DNA of 64,000 bases from Hyphomicrobiales bacterium. GTDB lineage: Bacteria > Pseudomonadota > Alphaproteobacteria > Rhizobiales > Beijerinckiaceae. The stretch is from contig UBZM01000010.1 in NCBI GenBank assembly GCA_900470095.1, positions 1 through 64,000 of the forward strand, written 5' to 3'. A model generated the notes under the pieces. It was not told the DNA's origin, did no database searches, and saw only the letters and a list, made by a program, of their open reading frames with translations. Position numbers and translations under genes: made by a program. The first letter of the stretch is position 1; each line of letters begins with the position of its first letter. This document shows positions 1 to 9,076 of the stretch, in pieces.

Positions 1-20
1 CTCCCGGCCAGGACCCCAGC

Positions 21-3000
21 ATGTTCCGCTTTGCGCATTTCTTCATCGACCGGCCGATCTTCGCGACCGTTCTCTCGATCCTGCTGACGATCGCTGGCGC
101 CATCGCACAGCGCAGCCTGCCGATCGCGGAATATCCCGAGATCGCGCCGCCGACCGTCACGATCACCGCGACCTATCCGGGCGCATCGGCCGAGGTCGTC
201 GCCTCGACGGTGGCAGCCCCGATCGAGCAGGAGGTCAACGGCGTCGACGATATGCTCTATATCTCGTCGCAGTCGACCGGTGACGGGCGTGTCACGATCA
301 GCGTCGTCTTCAAGGCCGGCACCGATGTCGACCAGGCTCAGGTGCTGGTGCAGAACCGCGTCTCGGCGGCCGAGCCGCGCCTGCCGCAGGACGTCCGTAC
401 GCTCGGCCTGCAGGTCCGCAAGGCCTCGCCCGACTTCCTGATGGTCATCCACATGCTGTCGCCCGACGGCTCGCGCGACCAGCAATATGTCTCGAACTAC
501 ACGACGCTGAATGTGAAGGACGTGCTGACCCGCGTCGAAGGCGTCGGCGACGTCCAGGTCTTCGGTGCACGCGATTACTCCATGCGGGTCTGGCTCGATC
601 CGGCCAAGGTCGCTGCGCGCAACCTGACTGCCGGCGATGTCATCGCCTCGATCCGCGCCGCCAACATCCAGGTCGCAGCGGGCGCGATCAACCAGCCGCC
701 GGCGAAATCGGATGGCGCCTTCCAGCTTTCGGTCAACACGCAGGGACGCCTGACCAGCATCGACGAGTTCTACAACATCGTCGTCCGCTCGGACGCCGAT
801 GGCGGTACGATCCGTGTCCGCGACGTCGCCCGCGTCGAACTCGGCGCGCAGGACTATCTGTCGAACTCCTATCTCGACAACAAGGAAGCCGTCGCGATCG
901 GCGTGTTCCAGCGTCCGGGTTCAAACGCGCTGGCGGCCTCCGAAGCGCTCATCAAGACGATGGATGGGCTGTCGAAGAACTTCCCGGCCGGGGTCGAGTA
1001 CAAGATCGTCTACAATCCGACAGAGTTCATCGCAGAATCCGTCTCCGCCGTGGTGACAACGCTGCTCGAAGCGATCGTGCTCGTCGTCATCGTCGTCATC
1101 CTGTTCCTGCAGACCTGGCGCGCGGCGATCATCCCGATCATCGCGATCCCGGTCTCGCTGGTCGGCACCTTCCTGGTGATGAGCGCGGTCGGAATCTCCT
1201 TCAACACGATCTCGCTGCTGGCGCTTGTGCTGGCGATCGGTATCGTCGTCGACGACGCGATCGTCGTGGTCGAGAATGTCGAGCGCTATCTGGCGCAAGG
1301 CATGAGCGCCAAGGAAGCCGCGCACAAGACCATGGACGAGGTCGGAGGCGCCCTGCTCGCAATCGCGCTCGTGCTGTGCGCGGTGTTCATCCCGACCGCC
1401 TTCATCACCGGCTTACAGGGCACGTTCTACCAGCAGTTCGCAGTCACGATCGCCGCTTCGACTGCGATCTCGTGCTTCGTTTCACTGACCCTGTCGCCGG
1501 CGCTGTCGGCGATCCTGCTGAAGCCGCACAGCCACGAGGAGCCGAAGGGGTTCCTTGCTACGATCACCGCGCCGATCCGCTGGTTCTTCAAGTATTTCAA
1601 CAAGGCCTTCGACTGGCTCTCGCGCGCATACGGCGCGGCGACCTCGCGCCTGATCCGCGTCGGCGTCCTGATGCTGCTGGTCTATGCCGCCCTGATCGCG
1701 GTCGCCGGCCAGCGCCTGGCGGCGATTCCGACGGGCCTCGTTCCGCAGCTCGACCGCGGCTACTTCATCGCCGTCGTGCAGCTGCCTCCGGGCTCGTCGC
1801 TGCCGCGAACCGACGAGGTCATCCGCAAAGCGACCGACATGCTGCTGTCGCGGCCCGGTGTCGCCCATATCGTCGCCTTCGCCGGCCTCGATGGCGCCAC
1901 CTTCACGCTGGCGCCCAATGCCGGCGTCGCCTTCGTCACCCTCAGCGACTTCCGGGAACGGGCCAAGGCCGGCCTCACCACCCAGGGCATTCTCAACGAT
2001 CTGCGCAGCCAGCTCGGCCAGATCGGCGAGGCCTTCGCCCTCGTAATCGAGCCTCCGGCCGTTCCCGGAATCGGCAACGGCGGCGGTCTCAAGGGTTATG
2101 TCCAGGATCGCGGCGGGCGCGGCCTGCCGGCGCTCGAGGGCGCAACCTGGGCGGTGGCTGGAACCGCAGGCCAGGTTCCAGGCATCCAGCAGCCCTTCAC
2201 GCTGTTCTCGACCAGGACGCCGCAGATCTACGCCGATATCGACCGGACCAAGGCCGAAATGCTCGGTGTGCCCGTGACCCGGGTATTCGAGACCCTGTCG
2301 GTCTATATGGGATCGGCCTATGTCAACGACTTCAATATCCTGGGCCGCACCTTCCGGGTCACGGCGCAGGCCGACAATCCCTACCGGCTCGATATCCGCG
2401 ACGTCGCCGCATTGAAGACGCGCAATGTCGACGGCGAGATGGTGCCGATCGGCTCGGTCGCGACATTCTCCGACACGACCGGCCCCTATCGCGTGCCGCG
2501 TTACAACCTCTATCCGGCAGCCGAGGTCCAGCTTTCGATGGCGCGCGGTTTCTCGACCGGCCAGGGCATCGCGGAGGTGGAGAAGATCGCGCAGCAGGTG
2601 CTGCCGGCTGGGTTCGGTTTCGAATGGACCGAGATCGCATTGCAGGAGAAACTCGCCGGCAACACCGCGATCATCGCCTTCGGCCTTGCCGTCGTCTTCG
2701 TCTTCCTGCTGCTGGCGGCGCTGTACGAGAGTTGGACCTTGCCGCTCGCCGTCATCCTGATCGTGCCGATGTGTATTCTCGCGGCGATGGTTGGCGTCGG
2801 TTACAAGGATTTCGATCGCAATGTGCTCGTCGATATCGGCCTCGTCGTGCTCGTCGGCCTCGCTGCGAAGAACGCGATCCTGATCGTCGAGTTCGCCAAG
2901 CAGGCCGAGGACGAGGGCATGAGCCGGCGCGAGGCTGCCATCGCGGCGGCGCGAACCCGGTTGCGCCCGATCCTGATGACCTCGCTCGCCTTCATCCTTG

Positions 3001-3215
3001 GCGTGCTGCCCCTGACGATCTCTGTCGGCGCGGGCGCCGAGATGCGCCAGGTTCTCGGCGTCGCGGTGTTCTCCGGCATGATCGGCGTGACGCTGTTCGG
3101 CCTGCTTTTCACCCCGGTCTTCTATGTGGTGGTGCGCTGGCTCGCTTCTGTGTTGAGCCGGAAGAAGAAGGGCGAGCCGACCGCCGGCAAGGATGCCCAT
3201 CCGGCAGCCCACTGA
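21..3215 (+). CDS. RND (HAE1/AcrB family) multidrug efflux permease
   Basis: Inner-membrane, proton-driven pump that would export hydrophobic drugs or solvents together with a periplasmic adaptor and an outer-membrane channel. The 1064-residue length is normal for the AcrB/MexF group. The N-terminus FFIDRPIFATVLSI is typical of the family. Proton-relay residues are visible: adjacent Asp in GIVVDDAIVVVENVERYL (TM4) and Lys in GLAAKNAILIVEFAKQ (TM10). Two halves with large periplasmic loops are evident. No adaptor gene follows; it would be expected upstream, outside the window. The gene ends at a strong terminator. Substrate cannot be told from sequence. Confidence 0.95.
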   Translation: MFRFAHFFIDRPIFATVLSILLTIAGAIAQRSLPIAEYPEIAPPTVTITATYPGASAEVVASTVAAPIEQEVNGVDDMLYISSQSTGDGRVTISVVFKAGTDVDQAQVLVQNRVSAAEPRLPQDVRTLGLQVRKASPDFLMVIHMLSPDGSRDQQYVSNYTTLNVKDVLTRVEGVGDVQVFGARDYSMRVWLDPAKVAARNLTAGDVIASIRAANIQVAAGAINQPPAKSDGAFQLSVNTQGRLTSIDEFYNIVVRSDADGGTIRVRDVARVELGAQDYLSNSYLDNKEAVAIGVFQRPGSNALAASEALIKTMDGLSKNFPAGVEYKIVYNPTEFIAESVSAVVTTLLEAIVLVVIVVILFLQTWRAAIIPIIAIPVSLVGTFLVMSAVGISFNTISLLALVLAIGIVVDDAIVVVENVERYLAQGMSAKEAAHKTMDEVGGALLAIALVLCAVFIPTAFITGLQGTFYQQFAVTIAASTAISCFVSLTLSPALSAILLKPHSHEEPKGFLATITAPIRWFFKYFNKAFDWLSRAYGAATSRLIRVGVLMLLVYAALIAVAGQRLAAIPTGLVPQLDRGYFIAVVQLPPGSSLPRTDEVIRKATDMLLSRPGVAHIVAFAGLDGATFTLAPNAGVAFVTLSDFRERAKAGLTTQGILNDLRSQLGQIGEAFALVIEPPAVPGIGNGGGLKGYVQDRGGRGLPALEGATWAVAGTAGQVPGIQQPFTLFSTRTPQIYADIDRTKAEMLGVPVTRVFETLSVYMGSAYVNDFNILGRTFRVTAQADNPYRLDIRDVAALKTRNVDGEMVPIGSVATFSDTTGPYRVPRYNLYPAAEVQLSMARGFSTGQGIAEVEKIAQQVLPAGFGFEWTEIALQEKLAGNTAIIAFGLAVVFVFLLLAALYESWTLPLAVILIVPMCILAAMVGVGYKDFDRNVLVDIGLVVLVGLAAKNAILIVEFAKQAEDEGMSRREAAIAAARTRLRPILMTSLAFILGVLPLTISVGAGAEMRQVLGVAVFSGMIGVTLFGLLFTPVFYVVVRWLASVLSRKKKGEPTAGKDAHPAAH

Positions 3216-3230
3216 AGCCTGTTGAACAAA

Positions 3231-3267
3231 GAAACCCCGCCTTGCCGATCCGGCAAGGCGGGGTTTC
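3231..3267. terminator. Bidirectional intrinsic terminator
   Basis: A perfect 16-bp inverted repeat (3231-3246 with 3252-3267), 5-base loop GATCC, GC-rich core and A/T ends (GAAACCCC.../...GGGGTTTC), followed by CTCTTT on the plus strand and preceded by AAAG, so it reads as a terminator both ways. It lies between the efflux permease gene and the convergent small gene whose stop begins at 3271. Confidence 0.9.
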
Positions 3268-3270
3268 TCT

Positions 3271-3477
3271 TTAGGCGAACTTTCGAGCCAGGAACCGGCA
3301 CGCGAAGGCGACGCCAGCCGCCACCGCAGCTGCGATCAGGTTGGCGAGAGGCTGCGCGCCGGCATCGCCCCTCACCTGCTGCACGATGATCAGGAGAAGC
3401 AGGAGCCCGGCGACGAAGGCAAGCGCCCCTTGCAGGAACGTAAGACAGGCCCAGGCGATGGCGCGGCTGAAGATCAT
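3271..3477 (-). CDS. Small two-helix membrane protein, unknown function
   Basis: A 68-residue protein with two clear hydrophobic helices, about residues 5-32 (WACLTFLQGALAFVAGLLLL) and 43-62 (ANLIAAAVAAGVAFACRFL), with a basic tail RKFA. I recognise no family. Support for it being real: the membrane-protein composition, the stop codon abutting the shared terminator at 3231-3267, and no competing gene on the other strand. It stands alone; about 170 bp separate its start from the end of gatA. Confidence 0.55.
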   Translation of the reverse strand: MIFSRAIAWACLTFLQGALAFVAGLLLLLIIVQQVRGDAGAQPLANLIAAAVAAGVAFACRFLARKFA

Positions 3478-3645
3478 GCCGCAAGACTAGACCCGAAACG
3501 CCGTCCAGCGGAAATCTGCCCGGGCCCTGCCAGGCAAGCCGCAAGGTGATGCAGAACCGGAAACGATCCGGAAGCTCTGAAGATCCATGTGACGAAGCCC
3601 GGGCTCCTGCCTGGAGGCGCCCGGGATTGGGTCGCGGTCAGGCGC

Positions 3646-5160
3646 TTACGCCCACCACTTCTCGCCAACTGTGAAGCGGCCAGCCGCATCCTCGATGACC
3701 TGGCCGAGCGAGAACAGCGTCTCCTCGTCGAAGGGGCGGCCGATCAGCTGCAGGCCGAGCGGCAGGCCCTGCGCATCCTGTCCGGCGGGCACCGCGATGC
3801 CGGGCAGGCCGGCCATGTTCACCGTGACCGTGAAGACGTCGTTGAGATACATCTCGACCGGATCAGACGAGCCCTTCTCGCCAATGCCGAAGGCGGCCGA
3901 GGGCGTCGCCGGCGTCAGCACGGCGTCGATTCCGTCGGCATAGGCCAGCTCGAAATCGCGCTTGATCAGCGTGCGGACCTTCTGGGCCTTGAGATAATAG
4001 GCGTCGTAATAGCCGGCCGAGAGCACATAGGTGCCGATCATGATGCGGCGCTTGACCTCGGCGCCAAAACCTTCGGCGCGGGTCTTCTCATACATCTCGA
4101 CGATGTCGCGACCCGGCACGCGCAGGCCGTAGCGCACGCCGTCATAGCGGGCGAGGTTGGAGGAGGCTTCCGCCGGCGCGACGATGTAATAGGCGGGCAG
4201 AGCGTATTTCGTGTGGGGCAGCGAGATGTTGACGATCTCGGCGCCGGCCGCCTTCAGCCAGGCGATGCCCTGCTGCCAGAGAGCCTCGATCTCGGGCGAC
4301 ATGCCGTCGAGCCGGTATTCCTTGGGAATGCCGATCTTCATGCCCTTCACCGAGCGGCCGACGGCCGCCTCGTAGTCCGGCACGGCAAGGTTCGCGGAGG
4401 TCGTGTCCTTGGCGTCGTAGCCGGCCATCGAGCGCAGCATCACGGCGCTGTCGCGCACGGTCTTGCCGATCGGACCAGCCTGGTCGAGCGAAGAAGCGAA
4501 AGCGACCGTGCCCCAGCGCGAGCACCGGCCATAGGTGGGCTTGATGCCGACAGTGCCGGTGAAGGCCGCCGGCTGGCGGATCGAGCCGCCCGTATCGGTC
4601 GCGGTGGCAGCCAGGCAGAGGTCGGCGGCGACGGCGGCGGCCGAACCGCCCGACGACCCGCCCGGAACCAGATGGTTGCCCTCGATCGCGCCGGAGCCCC
4701 CTGCCCCGACATTCGAGCCGCTGCGGCGCCAGGGATTGACGACATTGCCGAAGGCGCTGGTCTCGTTCGACGAGCCCATGGCGAATTCGTCATTGTTGAG
4801 CTTGCCGAGCATCACCGCGCCATCGCGCCAGAGCTGGCTCGTCACGGTCGATTCATAGGCCGGGATGAACTCGCCGAGGATCTTCGAGCAGGCGGTGGTG
4901 CGCACGCCCTCAGTGGCGAAGAGGTCCTTGATGCCGAGCGGCAGGCCTTCCAGCGGGCCGCCTTCGCCCTTCGCCAGCCTGGCATCGGATGCCGCTGCCT
5001 GCTTCAGCGCGTGCTCCGGCGTCTCGAGCACGAAGGCGTTGAGCGCGCGGGCCTTCTCGATGGCGGCGATATGCGCCTTGGCGAGGTCGGTCGCGGAGAA
5101 GGTCTTTGCCTTGAGGCCGTCGCGGGCCTCGGTCAGGGTCAGGCGGGTCAGGTCGGTCAC
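3646..5160 (-). CDS. gatA: Asp-tRNA(Asn)/Glu-tRNA(Gln) amidotransferase subunit A
   Basis: Glutamine-hydrolysing subunit of the GatCAB complex, which amidates mischarged Glu-tRNA(Gln) and Asp-tRNA(Asn). Amidase-signature fold with the Ser-cisSer-Lys triad: Lys in [10 protein letters not shown], Ser residues in [15 protein letters not shown] and [12 protein letters not shown]. The GTG at 5160 is chosen because the product ([16 protein letters not shown]..., 504 aa) matches the family N-terminus; the frame stays open about 440 bp upstream across gatC, but that extension is not GatA-like. It follows gatC by 86 bp in the same direction. gatB is not in the window. Confidence 0.95.
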   Translation of the reverse strand: MTDLTRLTLTEARDGLKAKTFSATDLAKAHIAAIEKARALNAFVLETPEHALKQAAASDARLAKGEGGPLEGLPLGIKDLFATEGVRTTACSKILGEFIPAYESTVTSQLWRDGAVMLGKLNNDEFAMGSSNETSAFGNVVNPWRRSGSNVGAGGSGAIEGNHLVPGGSSGGSAAAVAADLCLAATATDTGGSIRQPAAFTGTVGIKPTYGRCSRWGTVAFASSLDQAGPIGKTVRDSAVMLRSMAGYDAKDTTSANLAVPDYEAAVGRSVKGMKIGIPKEYRLDGMSPEIEALWQQGIAWLKAAGAEIVNISLPHTKYALPAYYIVAPAEASSNLARYDGVRYGLRVPGRDIVEMYEKTRAEGFGAEVKRRIMIGTYVLSAGYYDAYYLKAQKVRTLIKRDFELAYADGIDAVLTPATPSAAFGIGEKGSSDPVEMYLNDVFTVTVNMAGLPGIAVPAGQDAQGLPLGLQLIGRPFDEETLFSLGQVIEDAAGRFTVGEKWWA

Positions 5161-5246
5161 GTCAGTGGTTTCCGGCAAATTGAACTGGGAGGAGCCCGCG
5201 GAGCGCTCCTGGCGCATTCGGGATGGTGGAACGGGCGGCTCGGCGC

Positions 5247-5534
5247 CTATTCGACCACCTTCGGCACCATGAAGAAATTGTCCTCGGAGACCGGTGCATT
5301 GGCGACGATCCGATCGGCGATCTCGCCATCCGTGACGACATCCTGCCGCTGCGTCATCGCCATTGGCGTCACCGAGGTCATCGGCTCGACGCCGCTGACG
5401 TCGACCTCGTCCAACTGCTCGACGAAGCCGAGAATGGCGTTGAGCTCGCCTTGCAGCTTGGGCAGATCGGCCTCGGGCACAGCAATGCGCGCCAGATGCG
5501 CAACGCGCTTCACGGTGGCGAGATCGACCGACAT
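5247..5534 (-). CDS. gatC: Asp-tRNA(Asn)/Glu-tRNA(Gln) amidotransferase subunit C
   Basis: Small 95-residue subunit that holds GatA and GatB together in the GatCAB transamidosome. Recognised from [19 protein letters not shown] at the N-terminus, the middle [20 protein letters not shown], and the C-terminal sequence with MVPKVVE. First gene of gatC-gatA. The upstream spacer has a perfect 14-bp palindrome CGCGCTATAGCGCG (5581-5594), about 47 bp before the start; a TATAG core at that distance could belong to a -10 region, but this is inference only. Confidence 0.95.
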   Translation of the reverse strand: MSVDLATVKRVAHLARIAVPEADLPKLQGELNAILGFVEQLDEVDVSGVEPMTSVTPMAMTQRQDVVTDGEIADRIVANAPVSEDNFFMVPKVVE

Positions 5535-5733
5535 GGCAGGCTCCTGAAACTGTGGCTGAACAAGCCGAAACTGATTTGCCCGCGCTATAGCGCGTCGGCG
5601 GCAAAAGGATAAGTCAATACTGACGGGTCGTCGGGAACCCGGCCAAAACGCCGGGATCCATCGTCACGGACCGAAGCCGGATGGTGACGGGAATATCGGA
5701 CTTTGCCGCCCATCCCGGATGACGCGACCGGTG

Positions 5734-6432
5734 TCAGAGCGCGACCGCCTCACCTTTCCCGGGCACGAGGGCCCGCACGTCACTGCCTTTCAGCGCCGCG
5801 ACGAACTCGTCGGCATTCTGGGCGATGATCGGGAAGGAGCCGTAATGGCAGGGGATCGCCACCTTCGGCTTGACGAACCGGGTCATGGCCAGCGCAGCGG
5901 TCTTCGCGCCCATGGTGAAGCGATCGCCGATCGGGCAGATGCAGATGTCGACGGCATGCAATTCGCTGATCAGCGCCATGCCCGGGAAGATGTCGGTGTC
6001 GCCCATATGCCAGAGCGCCTTCTCGCCCGGGGCCTTGATGACCACGCCATTGGCGCTGCCCAGCGGATACCCGACTCCGGCTTCGACCAGCCCGGCCGAA
6101 TGATCGGCCCGGACCAGGGTCGTCTGGAAGGAACCGAGATCGACCGTGCCGCCGGTATTCATCGGCTCGAACTTCTTCAGGCCTTTCGAGGCAAGGTACA
6201 TGCACAGGTCAAAATTGGTCACGACCGTCGCGTGATTGGCCTCGGCGATCGCAAGCGTGTCGCCGATATGGTCGCCATGGCCATGGGTGATCACGATATG
6301 GCTGACGCCCTTCGATGCCTCGGCGGCATTGCCCTCGAAGGCCGGGTTGCCGGTGAAGAACGGATCGATCAACAGCGAAGCGCCGGGGAGATCGAGGCGA
6401 AAGGCCGAATGGCCGAACCAGGTGAGCTTCAT
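5734..6432 (-). CDS. UPF0173 metal-dependent hydrolase (metallo-beta-lactamase fold)
   Basis: A 232-residue protein of the UPF0173 group, short single-domain metallo-beta-lactamase-fold enzymes. It begins [14 protein letters not shown] and has the metal-binding motif [10 protein letters not shown] (HxHxDH), a later His in MGDTD context, and PCHYGSFP near the C-terminus. No signal peptide, so cytoplasmic. The physiological substrate of the family is unknown. It is divergent from the adenine deaminase gene, with about 120 bp between the starts. Not linked to gatCA by function. Confidence 0.9.
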   Translation of the reverse strand: MKLTWFGHSAFRLDLPGASLLIDPFFTGNPAFEGNAAEASKGVSHIVITHGHGDHIGDTLAIAEANHATVVTNFDLCMYLASKGLKKFEPMNTGGTVDLGSFQTTLVRADHSAGLVEAGVGYPLGSANGVVIKAPGEKALWHMGDTDIFPGMALISELHAVDICICPIGDRFTMGAKTAALAMTRFVKPKVAIPCHYGSFPIIAQNADEFVAALKGSDVRALVPGKGEAVAL

Positions 6433-6555
6433 GGCGAAACCTCTTAGGCTGATGGACGAGACAGCCTATCTAGGCCGGCAACGTGCGCCGTCCAAGTCGA
6501 CTTTGCATCGAGCGACGTGCACGCTGCCACGCCTGGACTGAATGGAACCTTCGTC

Positions 6556-8256
6556 ATGACCGACGCCGCAACCCTTTCCCGCCGCATTGCACAGGGCCGT
6601 GGCGACGAGCCGGCCGACCTCGTCATTCGGGGCGCCCGGTTGTTGGACCTCGTCACCGGCACCCTGGTCGAGACCGATATCGCGCTCTGCGGCGAAACGA
6701 TCGTCGGCACCCATGGACGCTACGAGGGCATCGAGAGTTTCGATGCCCGGGGGCTGATCGCCGTTCCCGGCTTCATCGACACGCACCTTCATGTCGAATC
6801 GTCACTGGTGACGCCGTTCGAATTCGAGCGCTGCGTGCTGCCGCATGGGGTCACGACCGCGATCTGCGACCCTCACGAGATCGCCAATGTCCTTGGCATC
6901 GAGGGCATCAGCTATTTCCTGCGCTGCGCCGAGGCGATGCGCATGGACTTGCGCGTGCAGCTCTCGAGCTGCGTGCCGGCGACGCATCTGGAAACGGCTG
7001 GGGCCCGGCTGGAGGCGAGCGACCTGACGCCGCTGATGGACCATCCCAAGGTCATCGGCCTCGCCGAATTCATGAACTTTCCGGGCGTGCTTCACCGCGA
7101 TCCCGGTTGCCTCGCCAAGCTCGAGGCCTTCTCACACCGGCATATCGACGGCCACGCCCCGCTGGTCCGCGGAATGGACCTGAACGGCTATCTCTCGGCC
7201 GGCATCCGCACCGACCACGAGACGACCACGGCCGAGGAGGCGCGCGAAAAGCTCGCCAAGGGCATGGCAATCCTGATCCGCGAGGGCTCGGTGTCAAAGG
7301 ACCTGCATGCCCTGATCCCGCTGATCACACGCGACGCCTCCCCGTTCCTCGCCTTCTGCACTGACGATCGCAACCCGCTCGATATCGCGGAAGAAGGCCA
7401 TCTCGATTACATGATCCGCACCGCGATTGCCGCCGGCGCGGATGTGCTTGCAACCTATCGCGTCGCGACACTCTCGGCTGCGCGGAATTTCGGCCTGTTC
7501 GATCGCGGCTTCATCGGCCCCGGCAAGCGAGCCGACATCGTGCTCGTGGAGGATCTCGCGACCTGCAGGGTGAAGTCCGTCTTTGCCGGAGGCCGGCTTG
7601 TCGAGGGGGCCCTCTTCGCCGATCGGAAGCCCATTGCTCCGGTCGGTCTCGGCAGCGTCAGGAGCCGCAGGCTGGTGCCGGGAGATTTCAAGGTCGCGGT
7701 CCGGTCCGGCGAGACCCCCGTCATCGGCGTCGTGCCGGGCCGCATCATCACCGAGCGGCTGGCGATGTCCCTGCCCGCCAGGGATGGGCAAGCCCTGCCC
7801 GACCTCGCCCAGGACGCGGTCAAGGTCACGGTGATCGAACGGCATGGCAAGACGAACGGCATCGCGACCGGCTTCGTCCACGGCTTTGGCATGAAGCATG
7901 GCGCCATCGCCTCTTCTGTTGGTCATGACAGCCACAATCTCTGCATCGTCGGCGTCGACGACGCTTCGATGGCGGCCGCCGCCAACCGGCTGATCGAGAT
8001 CGGCGGTGGCTTCGCGGTCGCGGATGGTGGCATAGTCAAGGCAGAGCTGGCGCTGCCGGTCGCCGGTCTGATGAGCGACCAGCCTTTCGAGGCCGTGCGG
8101 CACGGGCTGGAGGGCTTGCGAACGGAAGCGAAGGCGCTCGGCGTCGTGCTGGCCGAGCCATTCCTGCAGGTCGCCTTCCTTACCCTGCCGGTGATCCCGC
8201 ATCTGAAGATCACCGACAAGGGGCTGGTCGATGTCGATCGGTTCGACTTCGTCTGA
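6556..8256 (+). CDS. ade: Adenine deaminase
   Basis: Converts adenine to hypoxanthine and ammonia in purine salvage; cytoplasmic amidohydrolase. Metal-site motifs: [11 protein letters not shown] and [11 protein letters not shown], then GHAPLV and FCTDDR. The C-terminal domain has [20 protein letters not shown], typical of the Ade family. Length 566 aa is normal. The ATG at 6556 ([16 protein letters not shown]) is chosen over an in-frame start 39 bp upstream because the extra residues are not family-like. Transcribed alone; the next gene is convergent. Confidence 0.93.
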   Translation: MTDAATLSRRIAQGRGDEPADLVIRGARLLDLVTGTLVETDIALCGETIVGTHGRYEGIESFDARGLIAVPGFIDTHLHVESSLVTPFEFERCVLPHGVTTAICDPHEIANVLGIEGISYFLRCAEAMRMDLRVQLSSCVPATHLETAGARLEASDLTPLMDHPKVIGLAEFMNFPGVLHRDPGCLAKLEAFSHRHIDGHAPLVRGMDLNGYLSAGIRTDHETTTAEEAREKLAKGMAILIREGSVSKDLHALIPLITRDASPFLAFCTDDRNPLDIAEEGHLDYMIRTAIAAGADVLATYRVATLSAARNFGLFDRGFIGPGKRADIVLVEDLATCRVKSVFAGGRLVEGALFADRKPIAPVGLGSVRSRRLVPGDFKVAVRSGETPVIGVVPGRIITERLAMSLPARDGQALPDLAQDAVKVTVIERHGKTNGIATGFVHGFGMKHGAIASSVGHDSHNLCIVGVDDASMAAAANRLIEIGGGFAVADGGIVKAELALPVAGLMSDQPFEAVRHGLEGLRTEAKALGVVLAEPFLQVAFLTLPVIPHLKITDKGLVDVDRFDFV

Positions 8257-8275
8257 GATCTGGCGCGGTGCTGCT

Positions 8276-9076
8276 TCAGAGCGCCAGGCGCGCCCTGGCC
8301 TGCTCAGCCTGCGCCTTCGCCATTGCTATCAGCGGCGACCGGCGCGCGAGAACATCCTGGACATTCGCCTTGTCCGCGCGCTCAGGCGCGCCTGAATCGG
8401 AGGGCGGTTGCGGATCGTATTCAAGGACGAGCTGGATCCGGCGCGCCGTCTCCTCACCCATGAGCGAGGCAGCGAGCGTCAATCCGAAATCCAGTCCAGC
8501 CGTCACCCCTCCGCCAGTCATCCGGTTGCGGTCGATCACGACGCGATCAGTTTGGAGCGTTGCGCCCATCACCGGCAACAGATCCCGGACATACCAATGC
8601 GAGGTCGCCCGATAGCCCTTCAACAGTCCCGCTGCTCCGAGCAACAGAGAGCCTGTGCAGACGCTCGTGACATAGCGAGCTTGCGCGCCTTGTTCGGCGA
8701 GGAAGCCCAGCACTTCGCTATCCCCCATCAAGGCGACACTGCCCTTCAACCCGCCGGGGACGAACAGGACATCGAGACCGCGGGGGCATTCGGAGAATGT
8801 CGCCGTTGGCGTAACCGGCAGTTTCACGTCGCTGGTGACGGCCGCCCTGCCCTTCCAGACCAGATGAATCTCGGCCTGCAGCAGTGAGAACACCGTCAGC
8901 GGACCGACGAGATCGAGCAGAACCATATCCGGGTGGACAAGCATCGCGATGCGCACCGGTGTGGAGCCCGTTGCCGCGGGTTGCGCCTCGGCCGCCCGTA
9001 CATGTCCAAACAAGCCCGAAAGCGCCCCGGTCGTGGCCAACGCTGTCAGGTCCCGACGCGTCATCTCATTCGTCAT
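8276..9076 (-). CDS. Tat-exported DJ-1/PfpI (isonitrile hydratase-like) protein
   Basis: A 266-residue DJ-1/PfpI family protein. The N-terminus has a twin-arginine signal (TRRDLTAL, then a hydrophobic stretch and AEAQPA), so it should be exported folded to the periplasm. The PfpI-like domain follows: LVHPDMVLLDLVGPLTVF, then VLFVPGG, and the nucleophile elbow VTSVCTGSLLLGAAGLL resembling isonitrile hydratases. The usual Glu of GPxEVF is replaced (GPLTVF), so hydratase activity is doubtful. Its ATG overlaps the CopC-CopD stop (ATGA), implying translational coupling as last gene of the copper operon. Function unknown. Confidence 0.75.
   Translation of the reverse strand: MTNEMTRRDLTALATTGALSGLFGHVRAAEAQPAATGSTPVRIAMLVHPDMVLLDLVGPLTVFSLLQAEIHLVWKGRAAVTSDVKLPVTPTATFSECPRGLDVLFVPGGLKGSVALMGDSEVLGFLAEQGAQARYVTSVCTGSLLLGAAGLLKGYRATSHWYVRDLLPVMGATLQTDRVVIDRNRMTGGGVTAGLDFGLTLAASLMGEETARRIQLVLEYDPQPPSDSGAPERADKANVQDVLARRSPLIAMAKAQAEQARARLAL

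Noticed and set aside
1376..3274. Long open frames on both strands inside the RND gene (632 codons plus, 576 codons minus)
   Set aside because: High-GC shadow frames; Arg/Pro/Asp-rich products without domains, whereas the 21-3215 frame is a clear AcrB-type protein.
3589..5547. 652-codon plus-strand frame opposite gatCA
   Set aside because: Antisense shadow with no domain; gatA and gatC on the minus strand are unambiguous.
5161..5604. N-terminal extension of gatA across gatC
   Set aside because: The frame is open but the sequence is not GatA-like and overlaps the certain gatC gene; the GTG at 5160 gives the family start.
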